DNA of 64,000 nt from Halomonas citrativorans. GTDB taxonomy: Bacteria > Pseudomonadota > Gammaproteobacteria > Pseudomonadales > Halomonadaceae. This document shows, piece by piece, positions 55,650-64,000 of this stretch (its first letter is position 1; each line of letters begins with the position of its first letter). A program made the translations under genes and the position numbers. The notes beneath the pieces were generated by a model, which ran no database searches, was not told the DNA's origin, and saw only the letters and a program-made list of their open reading frames with translations. The stretch is taken from NCBI RefSeq assembly GCF_900163645.1, contig NZ_FUKM01000020.1, forward strand, positions 1 to 64,000. The letters run 5' to 3'.

Positions 55650-56618
55650 ATGAAAATCCAAATCACAACGATCGCTGCTGCCGTTGCCTTCGCTATGAGC
55701 ACGGCTGCTTTCGCACAGTTTGCAGGCAGTGACTCAACTATTTACCAGGATGGTGATCGCAATACCAACACTATCACTCAGTGGGGCACGCAAACCTCAC
55801 GTGTGTATCAAGAAGGTCGCGGTAACGCCACCACCGTTTCACAAGATGATATTTCAGGAGTGGCAACAACACAGCCTGGCCAGAACAACTCGGGTATTGA
55901 CCAGATTGGTGGCGGAAACTCGGCGGGCGTTACTCAATTAGGCGCGTGGAACAACTCAACCGTATACCAGGAAGGCTTTAATAACGATGCAGCCGTTGAT
56001 CAGGACGGTGCTACAAATATTTCTGTGACAACGCAAACTGGCTTGTCCAATAACGTTAGTGCGACTCAGAATGGCCGTCTTAACGATAGCTATGCCTACC
56101 AGCAAGGTCGCAACAATGAAGCGACCGTTGATCAGGAAGGTTTTGAAAATATTTCTGTGGCAACACAAACTGGCTTTTCCAATGACGTCAGTGTGGCTCA
56201 GGGTGGCCTATTTAACGATAGCTATGCCTACCAGCAGGGTTACGGCAATGAAGCGACCATTACTCAGGAAGGCATTGAGAACAAGTCCGTCGTTGAAGAA
56301 ATCGGCAGCTTCAATGAAGCAACCATTACTCAGATTGGCAATGATAACGATAGCTACGCTCACCTAAACGGTGATCATAATGTGGCCAACGTTAGCCAGA
56401 ATGGTAACTCACTTGAAAGCACCATTTTAGCCAGTGGCAACCATAATACTCATGACGTCATGCAGTCTGGCCGTGGGCATGACTCCTATATCAATACCCA
56501 AGGCAGCGGTAACGTGCATAACGTTACCCAAAGCGGTACTTTCTGGGGCGGTGCTCATACCTCCAGCATCGTGACCTATGGCCATGGCAACCTTAATACA
56601 GTAAGCCAAGGCCATTAA
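55650..56618 (+). CDS. csgA: CsgA-like major curlin with extended 22-residue repeat array
   Basis: A 322-residue secreted amyloid subunit, about twice the length of E. coli CsgA. The signal peptide ends at AAFA. The rest is curlin repeats of the form Ser-x5-Gln-x-Gly-x-Asn-x-Ala-x3-Gln. From 55950 the repeats are exactly 22 residues and pair into 44-residue (132-base) units at 55950-56081, 56082-56213, 56214-56345 and 56346-56477. The second and third begin with an identical NDSYAYQQG. GGGGA precedes the ATG. Such a subunit would polymerise outside the cell, nucleated by CsgB. Confidence 0.92.
   Translation: MKIQITTIAAAVAFAMSTAAFAQFAGSDSTIYQDGDRNTNTITQWGTQTSRVYQEGRGNATTVSQDDISGVATTQPGQNNSGIDQIGGGNSAGVTQLGAWNNSTVYQEGFNNDAAVDQDGATNISVTTQTGLSNNVSATQNGRLNDSYAYQQGRNNEATVDQEGFENISVATQTGFSNDVSVAQGGLFNDSYAYQQGYGNEATITQEGIENKSVVEEIGSFNEATITQIGNDNDSYAHLNGDHNVANVSQNGNSLESTILASGNHNTHDVMQSGRGHDSYINTQGSGNVHNVTQSGTFWGGAHTSSIVTYGHGNLNTVSQGH
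55950..56477 (+). repeat. Four tandem 132-bp units inside csgA
   Basis: Four in-frame units of exactly 132 bases (44 codons, two 22-residue curlin repeats each) follow one another without gaps. Units one to three are the most alike at the protein level. The pattern suggests that the array grew by duplication of repeat pairs. Confidence 0.85.
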
Positions 56619-56637
56619 GCATAGGGCGTACGCATCC

Positions 56638-56664
56638 AAACCGTCCCACTCGGGGCGGTTTTTT
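56638..56664 (+). terminator. Intrinsic terminator after csgA
   Basis: A 10-bp stem with one G-U pair (56638-56647 with 56652-56661), loop ACTC, runs into TTTTTT. Confidence 0.82.
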
Positions 56665-56694
56665 AATGTTTATAGAAAATACCTTAAAAATGGG

Positions 56695-57057
56695 TTAACG
56701 AACCCCGACCGTTACCGTTGACCCTAGCCCTTGGGTAGATGAACGCGAGCGGTTGCCGCCTTTCTGAATATCCACATCCAGGCGCTGGCTATCACTTAAT
56801 AATGTCACCGTACCCTCAAGCGACGACCCGATAAACGTATACTCTTTGGGTACCGTACCGTGCTCTTCAATATGCTCGGTAGTTTGACCATCGTGAGTGA
56901 TGCGCCAATGTGCGGAGAACTCAGCACCAGGCGTTCCTCCCATCGCAATATGGATCTGGCTCATGCTCTGCTCCTCAGAGGCAAAGGTACTAACGGAGAG
57001 CCCCATAGCAAACACCGCTATAAAAACCTTTGGAAGAGTCGATAATTGTTGTTGCAT
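56695..57057 (-). CDS. Small secreted protein of unknown function, convergent with csgA
   Basis: The 120-residue product has a clear signal peptide (VFIAVFAMGLSVSTFAS). The roughly 95-residue mature part looks like all-beta: HIAMGGTPGAEFSAHWRIT, EEHGTVPKEYTFIGSSLEGTVTLL, LDVDIQKGG, ending in a Ser/Gly/Thr-rich strand (GLGSTVTVGVR). It has no Cys. GAGG lies eight bases before ATG 57057. I do not recognise the family. It lies tail-to-tail with csgA, so a curli-related periplasmic role is possible, but nothing in the sequence proves it. Confidence 0.72.
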   Translation of the reverse strand: MQQQLSTLPKVFIAVFAMGLSVSTFASEEQSMSQIHIAMGGTPGAEFSAHWRITHDGQTTEHIEEHGTVPKEYTFIGSSLEGTVTLLSDSQRLDVDIQKGGNRSRSSTQGLGSTVTVGVR

Positions 57058-57078
57058 GGTAGCGACCTCACTAACGAT

Positions 57079-57103
57079 AAAGCCGCTCGGCATGAGCGGC
57101 TTT
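57079..57103 (-). terminator. Terminator hairpin downstream of hemL
   Basis: AAAGCCGCTC (57079-57088) pairs with 57094-57103 around a five-base loop. On the minus strand it follows hemL by about 40 bases and is followed by TTATCG. It also lies just upstream of the small secreted gene. Confidence 0.6.
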
Positions 57104-57141
57104 AATAGTTTAGCAGAGCAACGTCTTTCAGTTACATTGAG

Positions 57142-58422
57142 TTACATAACACTAAAGGCTTTTTCTGCAGCGTCCAACGTAAATTGGATATCCTCAGGCG
57201 TATGAGCGCTCGACATAAAGCCTGCTTCAAACGCCGAAGGGGCCAGATAAACGCCGTGATCCAGCATCGCGCCAAAGAAGCGGCGGAACGCCTCGGGGTC
57301 ACACGCGGTAGCCTGGGCAAAGTTATCCACACGGCGTTGAGAGGTGAAAAACAGCCCAAACATGCCACCCGCTGACTGTGTCATCATTGAGACACCTGCC
57401 GCATTAGCACGCTCTTTCAGGCCGCTGCAAAGTGTTTCAACCCGCTGAGAAAGCGCGTCATGAAAGCCAGGGACCTGGAGCTTGGTTAATAACGCAACAC
57501 CTGCCGCCATCGCCAAAGGGTTACCCGACAGCGTACCTGCCTGATAAATCGGCCCCAAGGGGGAGATGTTTTGCATAATCTCGCGCTTGCCGCCAAACGC
57601 GCCTACTGGCATACCGCCACCAACAATCTTACCCAGGCACGTTAAATCGGGGGTAATGCCGTAATGTGCCTGAGCACCACCCAGTGCAACGCGGAACCCG
57701 GTCATGACTTCATCGAAAATCAGGATGCTTTCATGTTCGTTACACACCCGGCGCAGTGTTTCCAAAAAACCCGGCTGGGGAGGAATACAGTTCATGTTAC
57801 CCGCGACAGGTTCAACGATGATGCAGGCAATCTGGTCGCCGATTTCAGCAAAGCACGCTTCAACACCTTCAATATCGTTATAGGAGAGCGTAATGGTGTG
57901 CTCGGCAAGTGACGCGGGAACACCTGGCGAGCTGGGCTCGCCATGGGTGAGCGCGCCAGAGCCCGCTTTTACCAGCAACGAATCTGAATGGCCGTGATAG
58001 TTACCTTCAAACTTAACGATCTTATCGCGCCCGGTGGTGCCGCGTGCCAAGCGGATCGCCGACATGGTGGCTTCCGTACCAGAACTGGTCATGCGCACCA
58101 TTTCCATGGTGGGGATCATTTCGCAGATCAGGTCTGCCATGGTGGTTTCAACCGCGGTCGGGGTACCAAACGAGAGACCGTTATCCAAACGAGCACGTAC
58201 CGCCGCCAGAACATCCTGGTCCGCGTGACCGGTAATCATTGGGCCCCAGGAACCTACATAGTCCACGTAGCGGTTGCCTTCCACATCAAACAGATAAGCG
58301 CCCTGGGCGCGCTCCATAAATACCGGCGGACGGTGCAGGCCTTTAAACGCACGTACCGGCGAATTTACGCCACCTGGAATATGGCGGCTAGCAAGCTCAA
58401 ACAGTTCAGCAGATGTGGTCAT
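57142..58422 (-). CDS. hemL: Glutamate-1-semialdehyde 2,1-aminomutase
   Basis: HemL makes 5-aminolevulinate for heme synthesis using pyridoxal phosphate. The 426-residue class III aminotransferase has [41 protein letters not shown], the [11 protein letters not shown] cofactor-contacting Asp, the Schiff-base Lys in [17 protein letters not shown], and [13 protein letters not shown]. It follows thiD on the same strand. A perfect DnaA box lies inside the gene (57323-57331). Confidence 0.97.
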   Translation of the reverse strand: MTTSAELFELASRHIPGGVNSPVRAFKGLHRPPVFMERAQGAYLFDVEGNRYVDYVGSWGPMITGHADQDVLAAVRARLDNGLSFGTPTAVETTMADLICEMIPTMEMVRMTSSGTEATMSAIRLARGTTGRDKIVKFEGNYHGHSDSLLVKAGSGALTHGEPSSPGVPASLAEHTITLSYNDIEGVEACFAEIGDQIACIIVEPVAGNMNCIPPQPGFLETLRRVCNEHESILIFDEVMTGFRVALGGAQAHYGITPDLTCLGKIVGGGMPVGAFGGKREIMQNISPLGPIYQAGTLSGNPLAMAAGVALLTKLQVPGFHDALSQRVETLCSGLKERANAAGVSMMTQSAGGMFGLFFTSQRRVDNFAQATACDPEAFRRFFGAMLDHGVYLAPSAFEAGFMSSAHTPEDIQFTLDAAEKAFSVM

Positions 58423-58458
58423 GGCGTCCTCAATATCAATGGCATAGCGCGAATAAAA

Positions 58459-59268
58459 TCAAAAGCGAACCGGCCGTGGCAAGCGGTTAGGTAAACACTG
58501 CCCACTAGGCGGCTGATATCCATGAGACAGACTCTCCCAGGTAAAGTGCTGGGCCTGTTCACAGGCCGTCGACAAACGCTCACCGGCGGCCAGGCGTGCC
58601 GCAATGGCAGATGCCAAGGTGCAGCCTGAGCCGTGAAACCGTTCCGGCAGGCGTGGCCACTGCCATTGGCGCGTGGTATCCGGCGAGTGCAGCGTATTAA
58701 CAACCTGCTGCTCGTTACCTGGAACAGGCTCATCGGTCGCGGTTACTAAAATAGCCTGACAACCCTGGGATAAAAGCGCGACGGCGCGCGCCGTATCATC
58801 CAAGGGGCCGTCAATCTCAGGGGTGAGCTGCTTAAGCTCATAACGGTTGGGGGTTAAGATATCCACAAGCGGTAGCAGGCGATTCGCATAGAGCCGTTGC
58901 AATTGGGGTGTGGATAACTCAGTGCCACCACCAGCTTTAAGTACCGGGTCGGCCACAACTGGGATGCCTGGAAAACGGCGAATAATCTGCTCGGCCGCCC
59001 TTAGCGTTGCCTCATCTGCCAACAGGCCCAGTTTGATCGCTGCAATCTGCATCCCGCTGAGCGCCTCTGCCATTTGGCGCATCAATGCTGGGTCTGCCGG
59101 AACGACATGGCTCACGTTATGGCAGTTTTGCACCGTTAACGCGGTGGGAATCGTCACTGCCCAACCGCCACAGGCGGCAATGGCTTCGCTATCTGCAACC
59201 AAACCCGCTCCGCCCGTCGGGTCATGGCCCGCCAGTACTAAAACAACCGGTGAAAGAGGTTGGCGCAT
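58459..59268 (-). CDS. thiD: Hydroxymethylpyrimidine/phosphomethylpyrimidine kinase
   Basis: ThiD phosphorylates the pyrimidine half of thiamin twice. The 269-residue ribokinase-fold protein has LAGHDPTGGAGLVADSEAI (the family usually reads SDPSGGAG), IPTALTVQNC, VVADPVLKAGGG, ILTPNRYELKQL and the anion hole GSGCTLASAIA. ATG 59268 overlaps the hemJ stop (TGATG). The Ser-to-Thr variation and His in place of Ser/Thr before DP are unusual but conservative. thiE, often next to thiD-hemL in Pseudomonas, is absent here. Confidence 0.88.
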   Translation of the reverse strand: MRQPLSPVVLVLAGHDPTGGAGLVADSEAIAACGGWAVTIPTALTVQNCHNVSHVVPADPALMRQMAEALSGMQIAAIKLGLLADEATLRAAEQIIRRFPGIPVVADPVLKAGGGTELSTPQLQRLYANRLLPLVDILTPNRYELKQLTPEIDGPLDDTARAVALLSQGCQAILVTATDEPVPGNEQQVVNTLHSPDTTRQWQWPRLPERFHGSGCTLASAIAARLAAGERLSTACEQAQHFTWESLSHGYQPPSGQCLPNRLPRPVRF

Positions 59269-59699
59269 CAAAAAGGTTTCACAACGGCAAGTAGAATAAT
59301 CGCCACTAGCGCAATCACCGGCGCTTCATTGAACCAGCGAAAGAACGTGTGGCTTTTCGTACAGCGATCCTGGGCAAACTGCTTTAAGTAAATCAGGCAG
59401 ACGTGATGATAGGCGATCAGCAATACCACAAAGGTGAGTTTAACGTGCATCCAGCCTTGGCTGAACCAGCCGGGCACCAGGTACAGCATCGCCCCGCCAA
59501 AGATAAGCACCAGTATCATGGAAGGCGTCATGATGCCGCGATAAAGCTTACGCTCCATGGTTTTGAAATAGGCGATAGCTTGATCGTCGCCTTTATCCCG
59601 TGCCATGGCGTGATACACATACAGCCGCGGCAAATAAAACAGGGCGGCAAACCAAGTCACCATGGTCATTAAATGCAGGGCCTTCAACCATAGATACAT
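59268..59699 (-). CDS. hemJ: Protoporphyrinogen IX oxidase HemJ
   Basis: HemJ is the membrane protoporphyrinogen oxidase of many proteobacteria. The 143-residue protein has four predicted transmembrane helices (about residues 5-25, 57-77, 84-103 and 124-142). Conserved residues include the His in LKALHLMTMVTWFAALFYLPRLYVYHA, MERKLYRGIMTPSM and WMHVKLTFVVLL. It sits with hemL, the first committed tetrapyrrole enzyme, two genes away. Confidence 0.92.
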   Translation of the reverse strand: MYLWLKALHLMTMVTWFAALFYLPRLYVYHAMARDKGDDQAIAYFKTMERKLYRGIMTPSMILVLIFGGAMLYLVPGWFSQGWMHVKLTFVVLLIAYHHVCLIYLKQFAQDRCTKSHTFFRWFNEAPVIALVAIILLAVVKPF

Positions 59700-59708
59700 T
59701 GTCTCTCC

Positions 59709-61517
59709 TTATACGGGCGAATCATTCGCTTTCGGGTCAGTACGGGTATTTGGGTCAGAATAGTAATAATAACGCTCAATGGCACCACGGGTGATGATAC
59801 CTGAAATTCGCTGCCGCTTTGGCCGATAACCGTGCACGACATAAAGCGCGCCCAAGGCATCGTCTTGAAGCTTTACAAACGCCTCTGACAGGGTGGCCTG
59901 TAGGCCAATCGGCGCAAGTTCCAGGCGCTGGCCCGGAATTTCCAGTAAATCGACGGATTCATTATCAGGAGGAGCATCGCCATCAAGCGCTTCATCGTGC
60001 TCCAAAAGCCACCGCGCCAGCGCCGACGCTTTTGATGCTAGTACCGATTTTTCTTCATTTGAACGCTCAATAATCAGCCAGACAGGGTTGGTTTCCAGTA
60101 GTTTTCGTGCCTGCTCAAACGTTACCTTGCGCTCAGTACGTACCAGGCTTCGCTCCATCACCGCAGGCACCGACACGCGGGAAAGCGCCTGCATTAAGGG
60201 CTGTTGAAGCGGGTGCAGCCCATAGCGTACGGAGCTAATAAAAAATCCTTCACAACCGGTAAGCTGGCGCGAGGTCAAGCAAGCAACGACTACCACCAAC
60301 ATACCCGGCAACATGACATGAGGTGTATGAGTAAGCTCCAACAGCGCCATTAACGCCGCAAGCGGCGCTTGCAACACCGCCCCCATCATGGCCGCCATAC
60401 CTAACATGGCGTAAATGCCAGGGTCTGAGGCTTTATCAGGCCATAGCCAGCCACCCAATATACCGCCCAGCGCGCCTGTCGCTGCGCCAATCACCAGCGT
60501 GGGGCCAATAATTCCGATGGGTACGCCACCCGATACGGTCAGGGCGGTAATTAAAAGCTTGGCAATCATCAGCGCCAGCAACACGTTAATGTCCAACTGA
60601 TTATTAAGCGCCGCCGCTACACTGTCGTAGCCAATTCCCTGAACCTGCGGAAACCACCAGGCCACAACCCCGGTCGCCACACCCACACAAGCCAAACGAA
60701 GCCATAACGGCCATGCCTGCATGCGTTTGTTACGTGAAATATGAATAAACAGCCCCGCCAATAGCCCGACCACAAGGCCGAGTACAATGACCCACGGTAA
60801 ATTCATGAGCGAACCCAGCACGACCTCGGGGATACGAAAAGCCGGCTCATTGCCATACACCATCTGCGCAATGAGCGCCGCCATCGTAGAGGCTAAAATC
60901 ACCGGCATAAAGCTCATCAGGGTATACTCCATCATGACGACTTCCATGGCGAAGATGACCCCGGCAACCGGTGTATTGAACGATGCTGAAATCCCCGCCG
61001 CCGTTCCACAGGCAACCAAAACGCGCAGGCTGTTATTGGGCAACCGAAGCTTAACTCCCAGCCCGCTTGACGCGGCAGCGCCTAAATGAATAGCCGGGCC
61101 TTCCCGCCCGGCAGAGAGCCCACCAAGAACCGACACCACCCCCACCCACCATTGATTCAGCCAGTTTCGCATTGGAAAGCGGCCCTGGTGATAAGAGAGG
61201 CGCTCAATAACGTGCCCTACCCCCATCTTTTGGGCAGTGGCTTTTTGCCGATAAAGCAGCAGACCCAGCACGCTAACGGCAATAATAGGCAGCAGTGAGC
61301 GCAGCCACGGAGGCAGACCTTCAAATCCTTCCGGGTTTCCATCCGGCATATAAAACACTGCCCCCGCTTCGAGCAGTAGCCGGAAGGCGACCATCGCCGC
61401 CCCCGTAATGATCCCCGACACTAACCCCAATACGCACAGTTGAGGCAACGCATCAACATGGGCCAACTGGCGTCGAAAACCCTCGAGGGTAAAATCTGAT
61501 CGGGAAAAACGCGCCAC
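59709..61517 (-). CDS. CLC-family anion channel/transporter with C-terminal CBS domains
   Basis: A 602-residue polytopic protein of the CLC fold (about residues 25-440) with a C-terminal cytoplasmic CBS-pair region (about 450-590). The gating Glu is present in SAGREGPAIHLG. Other filter elements differ: the usual GSGIP position reads MGVGHV, GxFxP reads GIIGP, and the internal proton Glu position (FIIEEM in E. coli ClcA) reads FAMEVV. The last points to a channel or a non-canonical exchanger. The ion is not known. It lies nine bases upstream of hemJ on the same strand. Confidence 0.88.
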   Translation of the reverse strand: MARFSRSDFTLEGFRRQLAHVDALPQLCVLGLVSGIITGAAMVAFRLLLEAGAVFYMPDGNPEGFEGLPPWLRSLLPIIAVSVLGLLLYRQKATAQKMGVGHVIERLSYHQGRFPMRNWLNQWWVGVVSVLGGLSAGREGPAIHLGAAASSGLGVKLRLPNNSLRVLVACGTAAGISASFNTPVAGVIFAMEVVMMEYTLMSFMPVILASTMAALIAQMVYGNEPAFRIPEVVLGSLMNLPWVIVLGLVVGLLAGLFIHISRNKRMQAWPLWLRLACVGVATGVVAWWFPQVQGIGYDSVAAALNNQLDINVLLALMIAKLLITALTVSGGVPIGIIGPTLVIGAATGALGGILGGWLWPDKASDPGIYAMLGMAAMMGAVLQAPLAALMALLELTHTPHVMLPGMLVVVVACLTSRQLTGCEGFFISSVRYGLHPLQQPLMQALSRVSVPAVMERSLVRTERKVTFEQARKLLETNPVWLIIERSNEEKSVLASKASALARWLLEHDEALDGDAPPDNESVDLLEIPGQRLELAPIGLQATLSEAFVKLQDDALGALYVVHGYRPKRQRISGIITRGAIERYYYYSDPNTRTDPKANDSPV

Positions 61518-61651
61518 GACGACCTTCCTTTACGCATGTAGTGTAGTTCTCTTGTGTATCATAGCCCGATACGCTTCGACAGCCTGCGCCAATCTGTTTA
61601 GGCTGTTAATTATTACCCTGTCTCGAATGTGCAACGTGTAAGGAGTCGTTT

Positions 61652-62686
61652 GTGATTAAGGTCGGCATTGTCGGCGGTACCGGTTATACCGGCGTTGAGC
61701 TACTGCGGTTACTCGCCCAGCATCCCCATGTCAGCGTTGAAGCCATTACCTCGCGCTCGGAAGCCGGCGTAAAGGTATGCGATATGTATCCCAATCTGCG
61801 CGGCCACTACGACACATTGACGTTCAGTGAGCCCGATGCAAAGCAGTTGGGCGATATGGATGCGGTATTTTTCGCCACTCCCCACGGTGTTGCCCACGCC
61901 TTGGCAGGTGAGCTTTTGGACAAAGGCACACGCATTATCGACCTGTCGGCTGACTTCCGCCTGCGTGATGCCAAGGTATGGAGCGAGTGGTACGGCCAAC
62001 CTCACGGTGCGCCTTCGCTGCTTGAAGAAGCGGTCTATGGCCTGCCCGAGATGCACCGCGAAAAAATCAAAACGGCGCGCCTAGTGGCCGTGCCTGGCTG
62101 CTATCCAACCGCTGTACAGCTGGGCTACCTGCCGCTGATAGAAGCCGGGCTGATTGATCCTCAACAGCTGATTGCCGACTGTAAATCGGGCGTGACGGGG
62201 GCAGGCCGAGGGGCCAAGGTGCCTTCACTACTGGCGGAAGCCAGTGAGTCCTTCAAAGCTTACGGCGCCTCAGGGCATCGTCATTTGCCCGAAATCCGCC
62301 AGGGCCTTGGCGATATGCAGGCGCATCCGGTGGGGCTGACCTTCGTTCCTCATTTAACGCCGATGATTCGGGGTATTCACGCGACACTTTATGGTCAGCT
62401 CACCACCTCGGTGGATGACCTTCAGGCGCTGTTTGAAAATCGTTATGCAAGCGAGCCCTTTGTTGATGTGATGCCTGCGGGCAGCCATCCTGAAACGCGC
62501 AGCGTTAAAGGCATCAACACCTGCCGCCTGGCCGTACATCGCCCGGAGAACAGCAACACGGTCGTTGTGTTATCGGTCATTGATAACCTGGTGAAAGGCG
62601 CCTCGGGCCAAGCCATCCAAAACCTCAACCTAATGTTTGGATTCGAGGAGAACATGGGCCTCACCGCCCCTGCCTTGATGCCATAA
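61652..62686 (+). CDS. argC: N-acetyl-gamma-glutamyl-phosphate reductase
   Basis: ArgC is the NADPH-dependent third step of arginine synthesis. The 344-residue protein has the nucleotide-binding [36 protein letters not shown], the catalytic Cys in [16 protein letters not shown] and the late SGHRHLPEI and FVPHLTPM elements. It starts with GTG 61652, preceded by AAGGAG with good spacing. It is divergent from the CLC gene and is followed by erpA, as in Pseudomonas. Confidence 0.96.
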   Translation: MIKVGIVGGTGYTGVELLRLLAQHPHVSVEAITSRSEAGVKVCDMYPNLRGHYDTLTFSEPDAKQLGDMDAVFFATPHGVAHALAGELLDKGTRIIDLSADFRLRDAKVWSEWYGQPHGAPSLLEEAVYGLPEMHREKIKTARLVAVPGCYPTAVQLGYLPLIEAGLIDPQQLIADCKSGVTGAGRGAKVPSLLAEASESFKAYGASGHRHLPEIRQGLGDMQAHPVGLTFVPHLTPMIRGIHATLYGQLTTSVDDLQALFENRYASEPFVDVMPAGSHPETRSVKGINTCRLAVHRPENSNTVVVLSVIDNLVKGASGQAIQNLNLMFGFEENMGLTAPALMP

Positions 62687-62789
62687 GCCACGTACAAAAT
62701 CCCGGCAATAGTTGACCCTTTTGCTGGGAATTATCCATAATCATCTTCCAATGCTGATTATTCGTTCTTAAAGCTCGCGGGAGGTACCC

Positions 62790-63143
62790 ATGAGCGGTGC
62801 AGAAGCCTTTGTTCCAACCCCATTAATGATGTCCGATAGCGCACGTAAACGTATCCGTGCCCTAATGGATGAAGAAAATAACCCTGCGCTAAAACTGCGC
62901 GTCTACGTCACCGGCGGTGGCTGTTCAGGTTTTCAGTACGGCTTCGATTTTGCCGATACGGTCGCCGAAGACGATACGGCCATTGAATTTGGCACGGCGA
63001 CCCTGGTAGTCGACCCTCTCTCCTACCAGTATCTGGTTGGCTCGACGGTGGATTACGAAGAAGGCCTCGCTGGCGCACGCTTTCGCATTCAAAACCCCAA
63101 TGCCACTACCACCTGCGGCTGCGGCGCCTCTTTTATGGTGTAG
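62790..63143 (+). CDS. erpA: Iron-sulfur cluster insertion protein ErpA
   Basis: ErpA is an A-type carrier that delivers iron-sulfur clusters, for example to isoprenoid enzymes. The 117-residue protein has [19 protein letters not shown] and the C-terminal TTCGCGASF, so all three cluster-ligand cysteines are present. GGGAGG lies upstream of the ATG. The argC-erpA order matches related genomes. Confidence 0.96.
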   Translation: MSGAEAFVPTPLMMSDSARKRIRALMDEENNPALKLRVYVTGGGCSGFQYGFDFADTVAEDDTAIEFGTATLVVDPLSYQYLVGSTVDYEEGLAGARFRIQNPNATTTCGCGASFMV

Positions 63144-63299
63144 CCGCGTTATAACGCAAGCAAAGCGTTGGTACCCATGACTTGACGCCTTGGTGGTTTC
63201 TCGCCAAGGTTGAAAGGTCAACAATCGCTCTAACGCGGTGTGAAGAGAACGTCGTCTCTTCTTTTCACCGCTTCAGTGCTATAAAACATGGGGAAACCA

Positions 63300-64000
63300 A
63301 TGAAAACCATACTAACGACAACAGCTATCGCTTCCTCCATCGCCTTGGGTTTAAGCGGCGCCTCTGCCGCCATGGCCCAAACGCCCTCTGTTAATGTCGC
63401 AACCGACCCAAGCTTTGTTCCTTTTGAGATGATGGATCCAGAAACTGGCGAGATGATCGGTTTCGATATGGACATTATCAATGCCGTTGCCGAGCGTGCC
63501 GGTTTTGAGGTCAACCTCACCACCATGGAATTTTCGGGCATTATTCCCGCCGTGCAAACCGGCAGTCAGGAAATTGCCATCGCAGGCACGACCATCACCG
63601 AAGAGCGTGCGCAGGTCGTCGACTTCTCTGATCCTTACTACGATTCCGGTCTACAGATTATTGTTCGCGCCAACAACGAAGACGTCTCCTCTTTGGAAGA
63701 CCTTCAGGGCCTGACCATCGGTACCAAAATCGGCTCGACAAGCTACGACTTCCTCCAGCAAGAGCTGGGTGAAGGCGCTGACATCACGCCTTATCCAGGC
63801 ACCGCCGACATGTACATGGCCCTGCTGGGCCGCAACGTAGACGCCGTACTGTATGACGCCCCTAACGTTGCTTACTTCTCCCAAACCCGCGGCGAAGGAC
63901 GTACCAAAGTGGTGGGGCCGCTTTATGAAGGCCAGCAGTATGGCATTGTGTTCCATAAGGGCAGCGAATGGGTAGAACCCACCAATGAAGCCTTGGCCTC
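63300..64000 (+). CDS. Periplasmic amino-acid-type solute-binding protein (family 3), 3'-truncated by window
   Basis: ATG 63300 opens a frame that stays open to the window end (over 230 codons). The signal peptide ends near AAMAQ. The mature part has the family-3 binding-protein pattern: NVATDPSFVPFEMMD, MIGFDMDIINAVAERAGF, IIPAVQTGSQEIAIAGTTIT, ERAQVVDFSDPYYDSGLQIIV and IGTKIGSTSYDFL. The Arg and Asp ligands typical of amino-acid binders are in place. It probably serves an ABC transporter encoded downstream. The substrate is not determined. Confidence 0.93.
   Translation, partial: MKTILTTTAIASSIALGLSGASAAMAQTPSVNVATDPSFVPFEMMDPETGEMIGFDMDIINAVAERAGFEVNLTTMEFSGIIPAVQTGSQEIAIAGTTITEERAQVVDFSDPYYDSGLQIIVRANNEDVSSLEDLQGLTIGTKIGSTSYDFLQQELGEGADITPYPGTADMYMALLGRNVDAVLYDAPNVAYFSQTRGEGRTKVVGPLYEGQQYGIVFHKGSEWVEPTNEALA

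Noticed and set aside
57323..58917. DnaA boxes in hemL and thiD as a second origin
   Set aside because: They are single boxes inside conserved coding genes without AT-rich DNA; reported only as extra DnaA-binding sites.
63188..63209. CCTTGG/CCAAGG inverted repeat between erpA and the binding-protein gene
   Set aside because: Only a six-base stem with a ten-base loop and no T-run; not convincing as a terminator or operator.

Overview
The window looks like a replication-origin-proximal chromosome segment of a gammaproteobacterium, most likely a halomonad (Halomonadaceae). I infer this from the protein sequences and from a gene order intermediate between Pseudomonas and the Enterobacteria. No database search was possible. 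Base composition is moderately GC-rich by eye. Clear AT-rich exceptions are one glycosyltransferase gene (27913-28848), the region upstream of csgD, and the origin itself. There are no rRNA or tRNA genes, insertion sequences, prophage genes or CRISPR arrays.

Layout. 1-6 kb: pyrB converges on gshB-algH-ruvX, followed by a CvfB-like protein, rsmE, secB and a membrane rhodanese. 6-10.4 kb: gpmI-envC-ctpA. 10.4-19 kb: the block ubiI-ubiH-pepP-ygfB / zapA-ssrS(6S RNA)-fau, which is conserved in E. coli, then ilvA and rpiA. The gap between fau and ilvA holds two overlapping small ORFs that are easily missed. 19-33 kb: a lipopolysaccharide inner-core cluster with waaA, hldE, an OpsX-type heptosyltransferase I, kdkA, two family-9, one family-4 and two family-2 glycosyltransferases, an OpgB-like phosphoglycerol transferase, waaF and hldD. 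Many of these genes alternate in strand and overlap at their 3' ends. 33-37.6 kb: glyQ-glyS, an atypical kinase-like gene and gmhB.

37.7-48.4 kb is the origin region: gyrB, recF, dnaN and dnaA on the minus strand, an AT-rich origin with DnaA boxes, then rpmH, rnpA, yidC and mnmE on the plus strand. Four ParB-binding parS palindromes lie at 36.1-40.9 kb, two of them inside recF. The parAB genes are not in the window, although mnmG-rsmG-parAB often follows mnmE. yidD is also missing from between rnpA and yidC.

48.5-52 kb: rlmJ, an OmpA-family lipoprotein, hemW and rdgB. 52-57 kb: a complete curli (functional amyloid) locus arranged csgDEFG-csgB-csgA on one strand. Its long CsgA-like subunit is built from 22-residue repeats paired into 44-residue units, and a small secreted protein of unknown function converges on it. 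57-64 kb: hemL, thiD, hemJ, a CLC-family transporter with non-canonical filter residues, argC, erpA and the start of an amino-acid-type periplasmic binding protein cut by the window edge.

The genes support nucleotide, cofactor and tRNA metabolism, envelope building and chromosome replication and segregation. The most distinctive parts are the Haemophilus-like inner-core set (WaaA, KdkA, OpsX, WaaF and a WaaE/LgtF-like transferase), the curli locus with its convergent neighbour, and the parS/DnaA-box landscape around the origin.
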